Source: CANKHA01 sp963750965
GTDB taxonomy: Bacteria; Pseudomonadota; Alphaproteobacteria; Rhizobiales; Xanthobacteraceae
Length of the DNA: 64,000 nucleotides
Assembly: GCA_963750965.1 (NCBI GenBank)
Contig: CAVVSK010000013.1
Location: 248,001-312,000 of the forward strand
Reading direction: 5' to 3'
Shown: piece by piece, positions 1 through 7,474 of the stretch
Position numbering within the stretch: the stretch's first letter is position 1
How the letters are laid out: every line of letters starts with the position of its first letter
Position numbers and translations under genes: made by a program
The notes under the pieces: model-generated
The model's input: only the letters and a program-made list of their open reading frames with translations
What the model was told of the DNA's origin: nothing
The model's database searches: none

Positions 1-204
1 CGCTTCCCGCCCGCGATGCAGAAGGAGTTCAACGGCGACGACCGCTTCATGCCGATCACCTACAAGGAAACGTGGAAGGTCGTGCGCGAGATCGCCGAGG
101 GCTCCGGCACGCCCTACAACAAGGCGGCCTACGACGCCGAAGCGAAGCGTGAGGCCGAGGCGCTGGCGAAGAAACAGCAGCAGCAGTCCCCACCCAAGCA
201 ATAG
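1..204 (+). CDS. phnD: Phosphonate ABC transporter substrate-binding protein, C-terminal end (partial)
   Basis: The reading frame is open from the first base and ends at 202-204, so this is the tail of a gene that starts before the window. The last residues are charged and end in a Lys/Gln-rich stretch, as is common at the C-terminus of periplasmic binding proteins. The assignment rests on position: an ABC ATPase and two PhnE-type permeases follow directly. PhnD-type proteins bind phosphonate or phosphate esters in the periplasm. Only about 67 codons are visible, so the substrate cannot be judged. Confidence 0.7.
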   Translation, partial: RFPPAMQKEFNGDDRFMPITYKETWKVVREIAEGSGTPYNKAAYDAEAKREAEALAKKQQQQSPPKQ

Positions 205-218
205 GTCCGCCGCCTCCC

Positions 219-1013
219 ATGTCAGGCATTCCCACGGGCCCGGACGGCGGCGCCGACGCGCGCCCACTCGTCATCCGCAACCTGCGGAAGGAGTATCGGG
301 CTGGCGCACCCGTCCTGAGCGACATCTCGCTCACGATCGCAAGCAAGGGCATCACCGCCATCGTCGGCCCGTCCGGAACCGGGAAGTCGACGCTGATCCG
401 CTGCATAAACCGCTTGGTCGACCCGACCGCCGGTGAAATCTTGTTCGACGGCCGGGACCTCGCACGGCTGCGTGGGCTTGAGCTGCGCGCGGCGCGACGG
501 CACATCGGCATGGTGTTCCAGGAGTACAACTTGGTCGAGCGGCTGTCGGTGATCGAGAACGTGCTGTGCGGCCGGCTCGGCTACCTGCCGACCTGGCGCG
601 CGTGGCTGCGCCGCTTTCCGGCCGCGGACATCGAGCGCGCCTTCCAGTTGCTGGATCGTGTCGGGCTCAACGGCTTCGCCACCGAGCGCGCCGACCGGCT
701 GTCGGGCGGGCAGCGCCAGCGCGTCGGCGTCGCTCGCGCGCTGATGCAGGAGCCGCGGCTCATCCTGGCCGACGAGCCCACCTCCTCGCTCGATCCGAAG
801 ACCTCGGTCGAGATCATGGAGCTGATCGCGGTCGAAGCCGGCGCGCGCAGCATCCCGGTCATCGTCAACATCCACAATGTAAACCTGGCGCGCCGGTTTG
901 CCGACCGCATCGTCGGGATGCGGAACGGCCGGATCGTGTTCGACGGCCCTCCGGAGCGCCTCGCCGAGTCGCATCTCCTCGAGATCTACGGAGGCGAGGG
1001 ATGGCTGGAGTAG
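219..1013 (+). CDS. phnC: Phosphonate ABC transporter ATP-binding protein PhnC
   Basis: A 264-residue ABC ATPase that powers phosphonate import through the PhnE permeases encoded next. Walker A (GPSGTGKST) is near residue 50, the ABC signature (LSGGQRQRVG) near 160 and Walker B (LILADEPTSSLD) near 180. Length and motif spacing match PhnC. The gene starts 15 bases after phnD and its 3' end overlaps the start of phnE, so it lies inside an operon. No C-P lyase genes follow, so what happens to the imported compound is not shown here. Confidence 0.93.
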   Translation: MSGIPTGPDGGADARPLVIRNLRKEYRAGAPVLSDISLTIASKGITAIVGPSGTGKSTLIRCINRLVDPTAGEILFDGRDLARLRGLELRAARRHIGMVFQEYNLVERLSVIENVLCGRLGYLPTWRAWLRRFPAADIERAFQLLDRVGLNGFATERADRLSGGQRQRVGVARALMQEPRLILADEPTSSLDPKTSVEIMELIAVEAGARSIPVIVNIHNVNLARRFADRIVGMRNGRIVFDGPPERLAESHLLEIYGGEGWLE

Positions 1014-1837
1014 CCGTCCCGGCACCCCCGCCGTACCCTTCCCCACGGGAGGGAGAAGAAGGACGCCGCCGCGCCTTCCCGCCGAACTGGCGCGCCCGCC
1101 TCGCCTTTGCCGCGCTCGCGCTCTATGCGCTCTACGCCGCGCAATCGCTCGACTTCACCTGGAGCCGGTTTGTCCAAGGGTTTGACCAGGGCGGCCGCTT
1201 CCTCGCGCGGATGTTTCCGCCCAACACCGCGCCCGACAAGCTGCAGCTGCTCGTCGGCGGCATGATGGAGAGCCTGCAGATCGCGGTGCTCGCGACCGCG
1301 GTCGGGATCGCGCTCTCGCTGCCGCTCGCCGTGGCGGCCGCGCGCAACCTTGCGCCCGCGCCGCTCGCCTGGAGCGCGCGTGCGCTAATCGTGCTGTTTC
1401 GCTCCTTTCATCCCGTGATCGTCGCGATCCTGTTCGTCAAGGCTGTGGGCTTCGGCGCGCTTGCCGGCGTGCTGGCGCTGATCGTGGCGAGCCTGGGCTT
1501 CCTGTCGAAGCTGCTCGCGGAAGCGCTTGAGGAAATCTCGATGCGGCAGCTGGAGGCGGTGCGCGCGACTGGGGCGCCGTTCCTCTCCGTACTCGTGCTC
1601 GGCGTGCTGCCACAGGTGCTGCCCCGCCATATCGGCTTTTGCGCCTACCAGCTCGATTCCAATCTGCGCAACTCTGCACTGGTTGGCATGGTCGGCGGCG
1701 GCGGCATCGGCGCCACCCTATTCACCGCGTTCCAGCGCTTCGATTACGACTTCGTCCTCACCATCGTGCTCGCCATCATCGCCGTGGTGATGCTCGGCGA
1801 GATGCTGTCGGTGTGGACACGGCGGCTGTTCCAATGA
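1001..1837 (+). CDS. phnE: Phosphonate ABC transporter permease PhnE (first copy)
   Basis: A 278-residue inner-membrane permease. I place the start at the ATG at 1001, overlapping the last 13 bases of phnC with GAGG just upstream; longer in-frame extensions would lie inside phnC. It has several hydrophobic segments and the cytoplasmic coupling loop typical of the family (EALEEISMRQLEAVRATGAP), which contacts the ATPase. The N-terminus has a Pro-rich stretch before the first membrane helix. It is paired with a second, non-identical PhnE, so the importer probably uses a heterodimeric channel. Confidence 0.88.
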   Translation: MAGVAVPAPPPYPSPREGEEGRRRAFPPNWRARLAFAALALYALYAAQSLDFTWSRFVQGFDQGGRFLARMFPPNTAPDKLQLLVGGMMESLQIAVLATAVGIALSLPLAVAAARNLAPAPLAWSARALIVLFRSFHPVIVAILFVKAVGFGALAGVLALIVASLGFLSKLLAEALEEISMRQLEAVRATGAPFLSVLVLGVLPQVLPRHIGFCAYQLDSNLRNSALVGMVGGGGIGATLFTAFQRFDYDFVLTIVLAIIAVVMLGEMLSVWTRRLFQ

Positions 1838-2655
1838 GCGTGCAATCGTCCCCCGACGCCGGATCGCGCGGCCGGAAGTGGCAGCGCTTCACGCCGCGCG
1901 AGCGCATCCTGCGGTCCGCGTTCTATCTCGTGGTGGTGATCGCGCTGGTGTGGTCGCTGCGCACGATCGAGGTGATCCCCGAATTCCTCTACGACGCGCC
2001 GGCGCAGACCGTCGACCTCTTCGCGCGGATGTGGCCGATCGACTGGTCTTGGTACCCGAAGGTGGTGCATGGCGCCTTGATCGAGACGCTGCACACCGCG
2101 ACGCTCGGGACAATGCTTGCAGTGGCGATGGCGAGCGTGGTGGCGCTGCTGGTGGCGCGAAACATCACGCGCTCCGTGCTGCTCAACAATATCGGGCGCT
2201 TCATCCTGGTCGCCACGCGCTCCATCCACACCATGGTCTGGGCGCTGTTCTTCGTCGCGGTGTTCGGCCCGGGCGCGCTCGCCGGCACGCTCGCCATCGC
2301 CATGCATTCAATCGGCTTTACCGGGAAGTTCCTCTCGGAAGCGATCGAGGAGGCGCAGAGCGGGCCGATCGAGGCGCTGACCGCAGCCGGCGCCTCGCGC
2401 ACCGCCGTCCTGCTGAAGGGCTTCTGGCCGCAGGTGAAGCCCGCGTTTCTCAGCATCGCCGTGTTCCGCTGGGATATCAACGTGCGCGAGTCCGCCGTGC
2501 TCGGCCTAGTCGGCGCCGGCGGGATCGGCATGGCGCTCGATACCGCGCTGTCCAACTTGTATTGGGACCAGGTCGGCCTCGTCCTGCTCGTGATCTTCGG
2601 CGTGGTGATCGCGGCCGAGATCGTCACCTCGTGGCTGCGAACGCGGATGATTTGA
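1834..2655 (+). CDS. phnE2: Phosphonate ABC transporter permease PhnE (second copy)
   Basis: A 273-residue permease whose ATG (1834) overlaps the stop of the first phnE as ATGA, indicating translational coupling. It has about six hydrophobic helices and a coupling loop (EAIEEAQSGPIEALTAAGAS) followed by the GAGGIG segment conserved in PhnE. Tandem phnE genes are known from rhizobial phnCDE loci. It is the last gene of the operon; the next 330 bases hold no coding sequence. Confidence 0.9.
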   Translation: MSVQSSPDAGSRGRKWQRFTPRERILRSAFYLVVVIALVWSLRTIEVIPEFLYDAPAQTVDLFARMWPIDWSWYPKVVHGALIETLHTATLGTMLAVAMASVVALLVARNITRSVLLNNIGRFILVATRSIHTMVWALFFVAVFGPGALAGTLAIAMHSIGFTGKFLSEAIEEAQSGPIEALTAAGASRTAVLLKGFWPQVKPAFLSIAVFRWDINVRESAVLGLVGAGGIGMALDTALSNLYWDQVGLVLLVIFGVVIAAEIVTSWLRTRMI

Positions 2656-2985
2656 GTTCAACGCGCGTCTGCCAATTCGAGGGCGGCGGCACTTGCAAGA
2701 TGCTACCGCGCGGAGCAGCAGGTGGACGCATCCTTAGCGGATCGAGCCGCGTGCACACGTTGGTGAGCGCAAATGCGGAACATGATTCAACATGCTTCTA
2801 TCGGCCGCATTTGGCAGCAGGCAGCCATCGCCCGAAGCAATGAATGTACAGACGCGGAGAAAGTTGGATGCCAGTTCCTCTCGCTTGGGACTGGCGGAGG
2901 GAGAGGAACTGCATTTCAACCTTCTCCTTCTGGGAATTGCATTACCAGCCGTATCTCTTCAAACTGCTCTGGAAGACCGGGGAGG
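2656..2985. other. Non-coding interval after phnE2
   Basis: I see no gene here. The interval contains the 44-bp direct repeat at 2856-2899 that matches the 3' flank of the tRNA-Ser gene at 10899-10988. An in-frame extension of the next gene upstream to 2773 would read through this repeat and is not credible. Confidence 0.6.
2856..2899 (+). repeat. 44-bp direct repeat, distal copy of the tRNA-Ser 3' flank (putative att site)
   Basis: This stretch matches 10863-10906 at 43 of 44 positions in the same orientation (the mismatch is T at 2875 against C at 10882). In the tRNA copy, the repeat covers the last 8 nucleotides of the tRNA, including its encoded CCA, plus 36 nucleotides downstream. Here there is no tRNA body. 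This is the arrangement left by integration at the 3' end of a tRNA gene, with the intact tRNA at one end and a short 3' remnant at the other. No integrase gene was found between the copies. Confidence 0.75.
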
Positions 2986-3579
2986 ATGATGGCTAAGCCC
3001 GACGAGTTTATTTCGAAGGGCCGGCTCGATGCCCTGACCGACGGCGTCTTCGCCTTCGCGATGACGCTGCTCGTCGTCAATTTGGTTCTGCCGGAAGACT
3101 TCCGTCCCACATCCGACGCGGAGCTGACTTCCGCTCTTGTCGACCTCCACGGCACGTTCATCGCCTACGTCATCACCTTCCTGGTGCTTGCAAGCTTCTG
3201 GTTCGGGCGCGCGCGCACCAAGGAGGAGCCGGAAGCGGCGACCGGCGCTTACGCTTGGTCGGTGCTCTTCCACCTGTTCTTCGTCACCCTCCTACCCTTC
3301 TCGATGATTGTTGCTGGCCGCTACAATCTCGCGCCGGCGATATGCGTCTATGGAGCCAACATGGTCCTCCTAGCCTTGACGGCAATCGGCATCACGCTCG
3401 TGGTCGAGCGCGATACCCGGCGCCGGCTGGTCCCAAGCGGCCGTGCCGAAAACGGCGTGCTGATCGCTTCGGCTATGCTCTCGGTGGCAATCGGCTTCTA
3501 CAGCCCAGATAGCGCGATGTACGCCTATTTCCTCAATCTTGCCTCGCCGCTGGTCGGGAGGTGGACGGAGCGCGTTTGA
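2986..3579 (+). CDS. TMEM175-family potassium channel-like membrane protein
   Basis: A 197-residue protein with about six hydrophobic segments. The first helix carries the family hallmark: an Arg followed four residues later by a [FL]-[ST]-D triad, here RLDALTDGVFAFAMTLLVV. In bacterial TMEM175 channels this helix lines a potassium-selective pore and the protein works as a tetramer; length fits a single-repeat bacterial member. GGGGAGG runs straight into the ATG at 2986, so a second in-frame ATG at 2989 may be the true start. The gene stands alone inside the repeat-bounded accessory stretch. Confidence 0.85.
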   Translation: MMAKPDEFISKGRLDALTDGVFAFAMTLLVVNLVLPEDFRPTSDAELTSALVDLHGTFIAYVITFLVLASFWFGRARTKEEPEAATGAYAWSVLFHLFFVTLLPFSMIVAGRYNLAPAICVYGANMVLLALTAIGITLVVERDTRRRLVPSGRAENGVLIASAMLSVAIGFYSPDSAMYAYFLNLASPLVGRWTERV

Positions 3580-3752
3580 GCCGTGGCGACCCATTCATAG
3601 TCTTGCGTTTCGTCCGCCAGAGCGAGCGCGGCCTCTAGATGTTCGATCTTCGCGCTCTTCGCGGCGATATAGTCTGGCCCCTTAATCCAGAACGCTCCCA
3701 GGCCGTGATCGCGAGCGCCGCCTATTGGCAATCCTGCTCGGCGAGGTTGCAT
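3525..3752 (-). CDS. Small hypothetical protein (75 aa), possibly coupled to upstream gene
   Basis: A 75-residue frame of unknown function. It begins with an ATG at 3752 that shares one base with the stop of the upstream small frame (TAATG), a typical coupling junction, and its middle part is acidic and alanine-rich like a real protein. Against it, the 3' end overlaps the end of the channel gene on the other strand by 55 bases. No family recognised; either frame of the pair may be spurious. Confidence 0.3.
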   Translation of the reverse strand: MQPRRAGLPIGGARDHGLGAFWIKGPDYIAAKSAKIEHLEAALALADETQDYEWVATAQTRSVHLPTSGEARLRK

Positions 3753-3940
3753 TAGCGACGTGAGGGGCGAAGTCCTTTTCCTGCGGCGATATACTGGAGC
3801 GTTTCGCGTGGAAGACGGAACTTCACGACGCGCCAGGAAGGCCCGTCTAACTCAAGCACGACAAAAACTCTGTTCTCAGGTTTGTTTGCGTCAGGCGCCC
3901 ACCTCGACTTCGAACCGTTTGAGCGAAACAAACCCCTCAC
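3752..3940 (-). CDS. Small hypothetical protein (62 aa)
   Basis: A 62-residue basic frame with a protein-like core (VFVVLELDGPSWRVVKF). It ends in a TAATG junction with the next small frame, which is the main reason for taking it seriously. No domain, signal or membrane segment is visible, and I do not recognise it. Confidence 0.3.
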   Translation of the reverse strand: MRGLFRSNGSKSRWAPDANKPENRVFVVLELDGPSWRVVKFRLPRETLQYIAAGKGLRPSRR

Positions 3941-4380
3941 TCTTGATAAATCTGGCGCGGTCGGAAAATGCTGTACGGGAAGAGACGTAGCCGACTAGTG
4001 TTTGAAGAGTAACGTTCCTGTCGATTTGCGCCTCGACGTCAGAGCCGAGTTGCGCGACAAACTTACCGCGATAGCGTCAGCCATCTATTCTCGCCATGGG
4101 CAACGTTGAGCATTCAATCCGGCTGTGTACTCATAAATCCAGAACGCTCACAGACTTGGCGATGTCCGCGCTACCCTCAGAAGCGGACATCCGGGCTAGC
4201 TTTCGGCACATTGCCCCGCGTGCCGCCGGTTACGTCACGTGGGCAATCTCCCTTCGTGTCATGACGACAGTCAGGTGATGGTGCGGACGCACCGCCGAAA
4301 CCGCTACGCAACTTCCCAGCCTGCTATTGCTGCATTTGCGATAACGCAGCAGCACCACCTTACGATGCATTTCACCGCTC
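3941..4380. other. Interval without a convincing gene, contains a palindromic repeat
   Basis: No frame here looks like a real protein. The short frame at 4096-4278 translates a palindromic repeat rather than a gene: its MSALPSEADI start is the kind of peptide that recurs from intergenic repeats in Bradyrhizobium-type genomes (from memory). Confidence 0.5.
4161..4209. repeat. Intergenic palindromic repeat, copy 1
   Basis: Contains the inverted pair GTCCGC...GCGGAC (4164-4189). The last 32 bases (4178-4209) are identical to 4913-4944. Both copies lie on either side of the GlsB-like gene. The pattern resembles the abundant small intergenic repeats of Bradyrhizobium and Rhodopseudomonas. Confidence 0.7.
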
Positions 4381-4683
4381 CTATGCCAATGAACCACCTG
4401 AGGAGCCTTTGGCGCGCGTCCAAAGCCAATACGACAGCACGACGATAAGAGAACCCGCGAACGCCGCCACGACATCGCGAAGCGAGACCGAGATTCGATC
4501 AAGGCCAGGAAACAAACCGAAAATCCTGAAAATTAATCCGCCAACAAGCGCGCCGATCAGTCCCAAGCCAAAATTTTTCGATCGCCCAAAACCCACACGC
4601 TTCCAGGTGACCGCGAGGCTTGCAATGGTGCCACCAAGAAGTCCGACGACGGCCCAGACGATTAATTGATCAACCGAAGGCAT
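4381..4683 (-). CDS. GlsB/YeaQ/YmgE-family stress response membrane protein
   Basis: A 100-residue protein with three hydrophobic segments separated by glycine-rich turns (VGLLGGTIASLAV, GLIGALVGGLIFRIFGL, AAFAGSLIVVLSYWLW), the pattern of the transglycosylase-associated GlsB/YeaQ family of small inner-membrane proteins. A clear AGGGAG ribosome site precedes the ATG at 4683. The family is usually stress-induced but its biochemical role is not known. It is monocistronic and flanked by palindromic repeats. Confidence 0.8.
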   Translation of the reverse strand: MPSVDQLIVWAVVGLLGGTIASLAVTWKRVGFGRSKNFGLGLIGALVGGLIFRIFGLFPGLDRISVSLRDVVAAFAGSLIVVLSYWLWTRAKGSSGGSLA

Positions 4684-4899
4684 CGTTTCTCCCTTACTGC
4701 TTGATGGTCGCCTGCGAGTTCAGTGGTGTTCTTATTTCCCATCCCTTCGGATTGCGCCGACGAGGCAGGCTTTGGGAGTGCGATTGTCAGCGTGGATAAG
4801 CGAATGTTTGATTATCCCTCTTTATTGGGATTCGTCGCCAGCTTTAACTGATTATCTGTGGGCAAGCCCAGTTGGAGAATTGGACCATGGTCCAACCAC

Positions 4900-4970
4900 G
4901 TCCGCTTTGGGTCAGAAGCGGACATCCGGGCTAGCTTTCGGCACGTCTGCTTTGGGCTAATAGCGGTCAT
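4900..4970. repeat. Intergenic palindromic repeat, copy 2 (two adjoining palindromes)
   Basis: Bases 4900-4923 form an almost perfect hairpin with GTCCGCTT pairing to AAGCGGAC. A 19-base spacer follows, then a weaker second arm pair starting GTCTGCTTTGGG at 4945. Bases 4913-4944 match copy 1 exactly. This is an ordinary dispersed repeat of the lineage. Confidence 0.7.
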
Positions 4971-4993
4971 CATGGACCTCACCGCCGCGAAAT

Positions 4994-5467
4994 TCAGCCG
5001 CGCAGCGCCGCCTTGATTGCGGCCACGTCGATCTTCCTCATCGTCATCATCGCCTCAAACGCGCGCTTTGCTTCATCGCCGCCAGCGGCCATCGCTTCGG
5101 TCAGCACACGCGGCGTGATTTGCCACGACACGCCCCACTTGTCCTTGCACCAGCCGCACGCACTCTCCTGGCCGCCATTGCCGACGATGGCGTTCCAATA
5201 GCGATCCGTCTCGGCCTGATCGTCAGTGGCGATCTGGAACGAGAAGGCTTCGCTGTGTTTGAACTCGGGGCCGCCGTTGAGGCCGATACAGGCAACGCCG
5301 GCAACCCTGAACTCGACCACCAGCACATCCCCCTTCTTGCCGGACGGGTAGTCGCTGGGCGCATGCCAGATGGCGCCCACCGCGCTATCGGGAAAGGTTT
5401 TGGCATAAAAGCGCGCGGCGGCCTCGGCATCCTTGTCGTACCAGACGCAAATCGTGTTCTTCGACAT
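4994..5467 (-). CDS. VOC-family protein (PhnB/3-demethylubiquinone methyltransferase-like)
   Basis: A 157-residue vicinal-oxygen-chelate fold protein. The start MSKNTICVWYD, the ARFYAKTFPDSAVG segment and the C-terminal CGWCKDKWGVSWQITP block match the PhnB-like subfamily often labelled 3-demethylubiquinone-9 3-methyltransferase. GAAAGGA lies 5-11 bases before the ATG at 5467, so I prefer it to the ATG 21 bases upstream. Members are small cytosolic proteins with glyoxalase-type folds; the true substrate is unknown. The gene stands alone. Confidence 0.85.
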   Translation of the reverse strand: MSKNTICVWYDKDAEAAARFYAKTFPDSAVGAIWHAPSDYPSGKKGDVLVVEFRVAGVACIGLNGGPEFKHSEAFSFQIATDDQAETDRYWNAIVGNGGQESACGWCKDKWGVSWQITPRVLTEAMAAGGDEAKRAFEAMMTMRKIDVAAIKAALRG

Positions 5468-6014
5468 TGCATGTCCTTTCGCTTTCACGGTGGCTCGCAG
5501 CCCGTGCGCTTTCCGCGCGTGCCAGAGGTGACGCTGCCGCCAACGCGCGTCGTTCGAAAACGTCGCGGGTGACAGTTGTCAGCGCTTTTTCAACCTCGTC
5601 ACTGCGAGGTCAATGGCTGCCGTTACAATTTGAGCGTTCGGATTAGCTTTGCAATAGGCCAGAAGGTAGCCCCACTGTGCATCAACGGAAATCATTTGAA
5701 GAGCCGTATACGAGCAGTCCCTGTGGTCGAAAACGTCGCTAAGCTTACCGTTGTTGCCTTTGGTGCTTTCACAGTCGGGGCAGAAGCGGATGACGGCACC
5801 AAGTTGGAGCTCGACCTAATCTCAGTACCCGGAGGTCCTACTGAATTCTACAACAACTAACGTTTTATTGTAAATTAGGACACTCGCGCCAGTAAATTAG
5901 GACAGTGGGGACGATGCAAAGTGTTAGAATGCTCAATTGAGTTCGCCATCTTGGCGGCAAGGCCGATGCCATCCGTACACCGGCAATCGCCTCAACAGGT
6001 TGGAAGGATTGATC
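5468..6014. other. Interval with no convincing gene
   Basis: A 94-codon frame at 5576-5860 has a TTG start, no ribosome site and no recognisable domain. Its second half is somewhat protein-like, so it could be a gene relic. The interval also contains the doubled 13-base element at 5870-5904. Confidence 0.4.
5870..5904. repeat. Two 13-bp direct repeats resembling transposon terminal repeats
   Basis: The sequence GTAAATTAGGACA occurs at 5870-5882 and again at 5892-5904, 22 bases apart. Repeated terminal motifs of this kind (TGTCCTAATTTAC on the other strand) occur at the ends of IS21-type elements. No transposase gene is present, so at most this is a remnant. Confidence 0.35.
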
Positions 6015-7307
6015 ATGCGGTCTAAGTTTACACGTCGCAAATTTCTTGCCACCGCAGCGAGCGCGGCGACGTTGGGCGCTAGCAGTGGCTTGGCTTCCCC
6101 ACAATCTTCCGTCACCAACGCTGAAATCAATGGATCGTATGCATTGCCCCTGCCCGATGACGCACCGTTCGACACGGTGGTCATTCTGATGATGGAGAAT
6201 CGATCGTTCGATCACATGCTCGGATGGCTGCCGGGCGCCAATGGCCGCCAAAAGGGTTTGAGTTACGCCGACGAGAACGGTGTGTTGCACGATACGTGGC
6301 CGCTAGCGCCCGACTACCAGGGTTGCCAATACCAAGATCCTGACCACACCTGGAAGGGCATTGCGATCCAATATGCCGATGGCCGCTGCGATGGGTTTCT
6401 CAAAATTCGTACCGACACCACGCTTCCAGCCGACCTTTACCCGATCAGCTATTACACCAAGGATGATCTGCCGATCCTTGCCGCCCTTGCGGAGGGCTAT
6501 ACGACATTCGATAATTATTTCTGCTCGATGCTAGGGCCGACGTGGGAAAATCGGCTTTATCAGCTGACCGGGACAACGCAGGTCGGCATGGACGAGATCA
6601 TCGATCATTTTCCGCGTACCGATGCCGAGCGGCCGTGCGCCATTCAGACTGCAATCTTCGACCGCGTGCGCCAGGCCGGCCTACGCACCGCCTATTACTA
6701 TCACAGCGAGCCGATGACGGGCCTCTTTCAGAGTAAACGTTACGACGACATAGCATTTACGATCGATCGCTTTTGGGAGGACGCGCGCCGCGGCACTCTC
6801 GCCAACGTTGTGTTCGTGGACCCTGATTACTCCGACGATGCAGAGGACGCTGGAACGTGCAACGATTATCATCATCGCGGGAATGTGCTGGTTGCTGAGG
6901 GTTTTGTTGCACAAGTCTACAACGTACTAAAGGACAGTCCGCAATGGGGCCGCATGGTCTTTGTGCTCAATTTCGACGAACATGGCGGCTTCTTCGACCA
7001 CGTAATACCACCTCGTTGCCAGGATGATACGGTGCAAGCCGGTACCGGGCCGTTTGCGGATCTCAAGCGCCTCGGCTTTCGTGTTCCCGCCATCGCAATG
7101 GGACCCTTTGCCCCGCGCAAGATCGAGACGGCGGGGCCGTACGAGCACTGTTCCATCCTCAGGATGATCGAATGGCGCTGGGGACTAGAGCCGATGACCG
7201 TGCGCGACCGCGCCGCGCGGAACCTGGCCCTGGCGCTCGACTTCAAGGCACGCCGCGATCCCATTACGCTGCCCGCGTTCACTCCGCCGCCGAACGTAGG
7301 TTGTTAA
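6015..7307 (+). CDS. Tat-exported phosphoesterase (phospholipase C / acid phosphatase family)
   Basis: A 430-residue exported enzyme of the phosphoesterase family that includes phospholipase C. The N-terminus has a twin-arginine signal (RRKFLATAAS). Near residue 60 is the metal-site motif MMENRSFDHMLG, and near residue 320 DEHGGFFDHV, both diagnostic. GGAAGGA lies 7 bases before the ATG at 6015, so an in-frame ATG at 5937 is rejected. It probably hydrolyses phosphate esters in the periplasm or outside. Right after the stop, the +1 frame encodes YGHGNG repeats; one T fewer at 7304-7305 would extend the protein to 7371, so the annotated stop may be a frameshift artefact. Confidence 0.88.
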   Translation: MRSKFTRRKFLATAASAATLGASSGLASPQSSVTNAEINGSYALPLPDDAPFDTVVILMMENRSFDHMLGWLPGANGRQKGLSYADENGVLHDTWPLAPDYQGCQYQDPDHTWKGIAIQYADGRCDGFLKIRTDTTLPADLYPISYYTKDDLPILAALAEGYTTFDNYFCSMLGPTWENRLYQLTGTTQVGMDEIIDHFPRTDAERPCAIQTAIFDRVRQAGLRTAYYYHSEPMTGLFQSKRYDDIAFTIDRFWEDARRGTLANVVFVDPDYSDDAEDAGTCNDYHHRGNVLVAEGFVAQVYNVLKDSPQWGRMVFVLNFDEHGGFFDHVIPPRCQDDTVQAGTGPFADLKRLGFRVPAIAMGPFAPRKIETAGPYEHCSILRMIEWRWGLEPMTVRDRAARNLALALDFKARRDPITLPAFTPPPNVGC

Positions 7308-7315
7308 CGACATTT

Positions 7316-7351
7316 ATGGTCATGGCAACGGCTATGGTCATGGCAACGGCG
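7316..7351 (+). repeat. 18-bp tandem repeat, two copies
   Basis: The unit ATGGTCATGGCAACGGCT at 7316-7333 is repeated with one terminal change at 7334-7351. In the frame offset from the preceding gene it encodes YGHGNG twice, a glycine/histidine-rich motif that looks like a protein tail. It is probably a former or frameshifted C-terminus of the phosphoesterase gene. Confidence 0.65.
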
Positions 7352-7474
7352 GACTAATCCCGAGTTCGTAGGCTGGGCCATCTGGCAGCGTTGCCCGGCC
7401 CGGAGACTGAGAACCGACCTGGTCCCTAAGCCTTCAGCCGCTGGTTGTATCAATTGGTTATGAGCCGGTTTGGT

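Noticed and set aside
1878..2843. 321-codon frame overlapping phnE2
   Set aside because: Very Arg/Ala-rich and out of phase with the well-supported PhnE permease.
4096..4278. Short frame starting MSALPSEADI
   Set aside because: It translates a dispersed palindromic repeat; such peptides recur as annotation artefacts in this lineage.
5576..5860. 94-codon plus-strand frame after the VOC gene
   Set aside because: TTG start, no ribosome site, no domain; may be a relic but not supportable as a gene.
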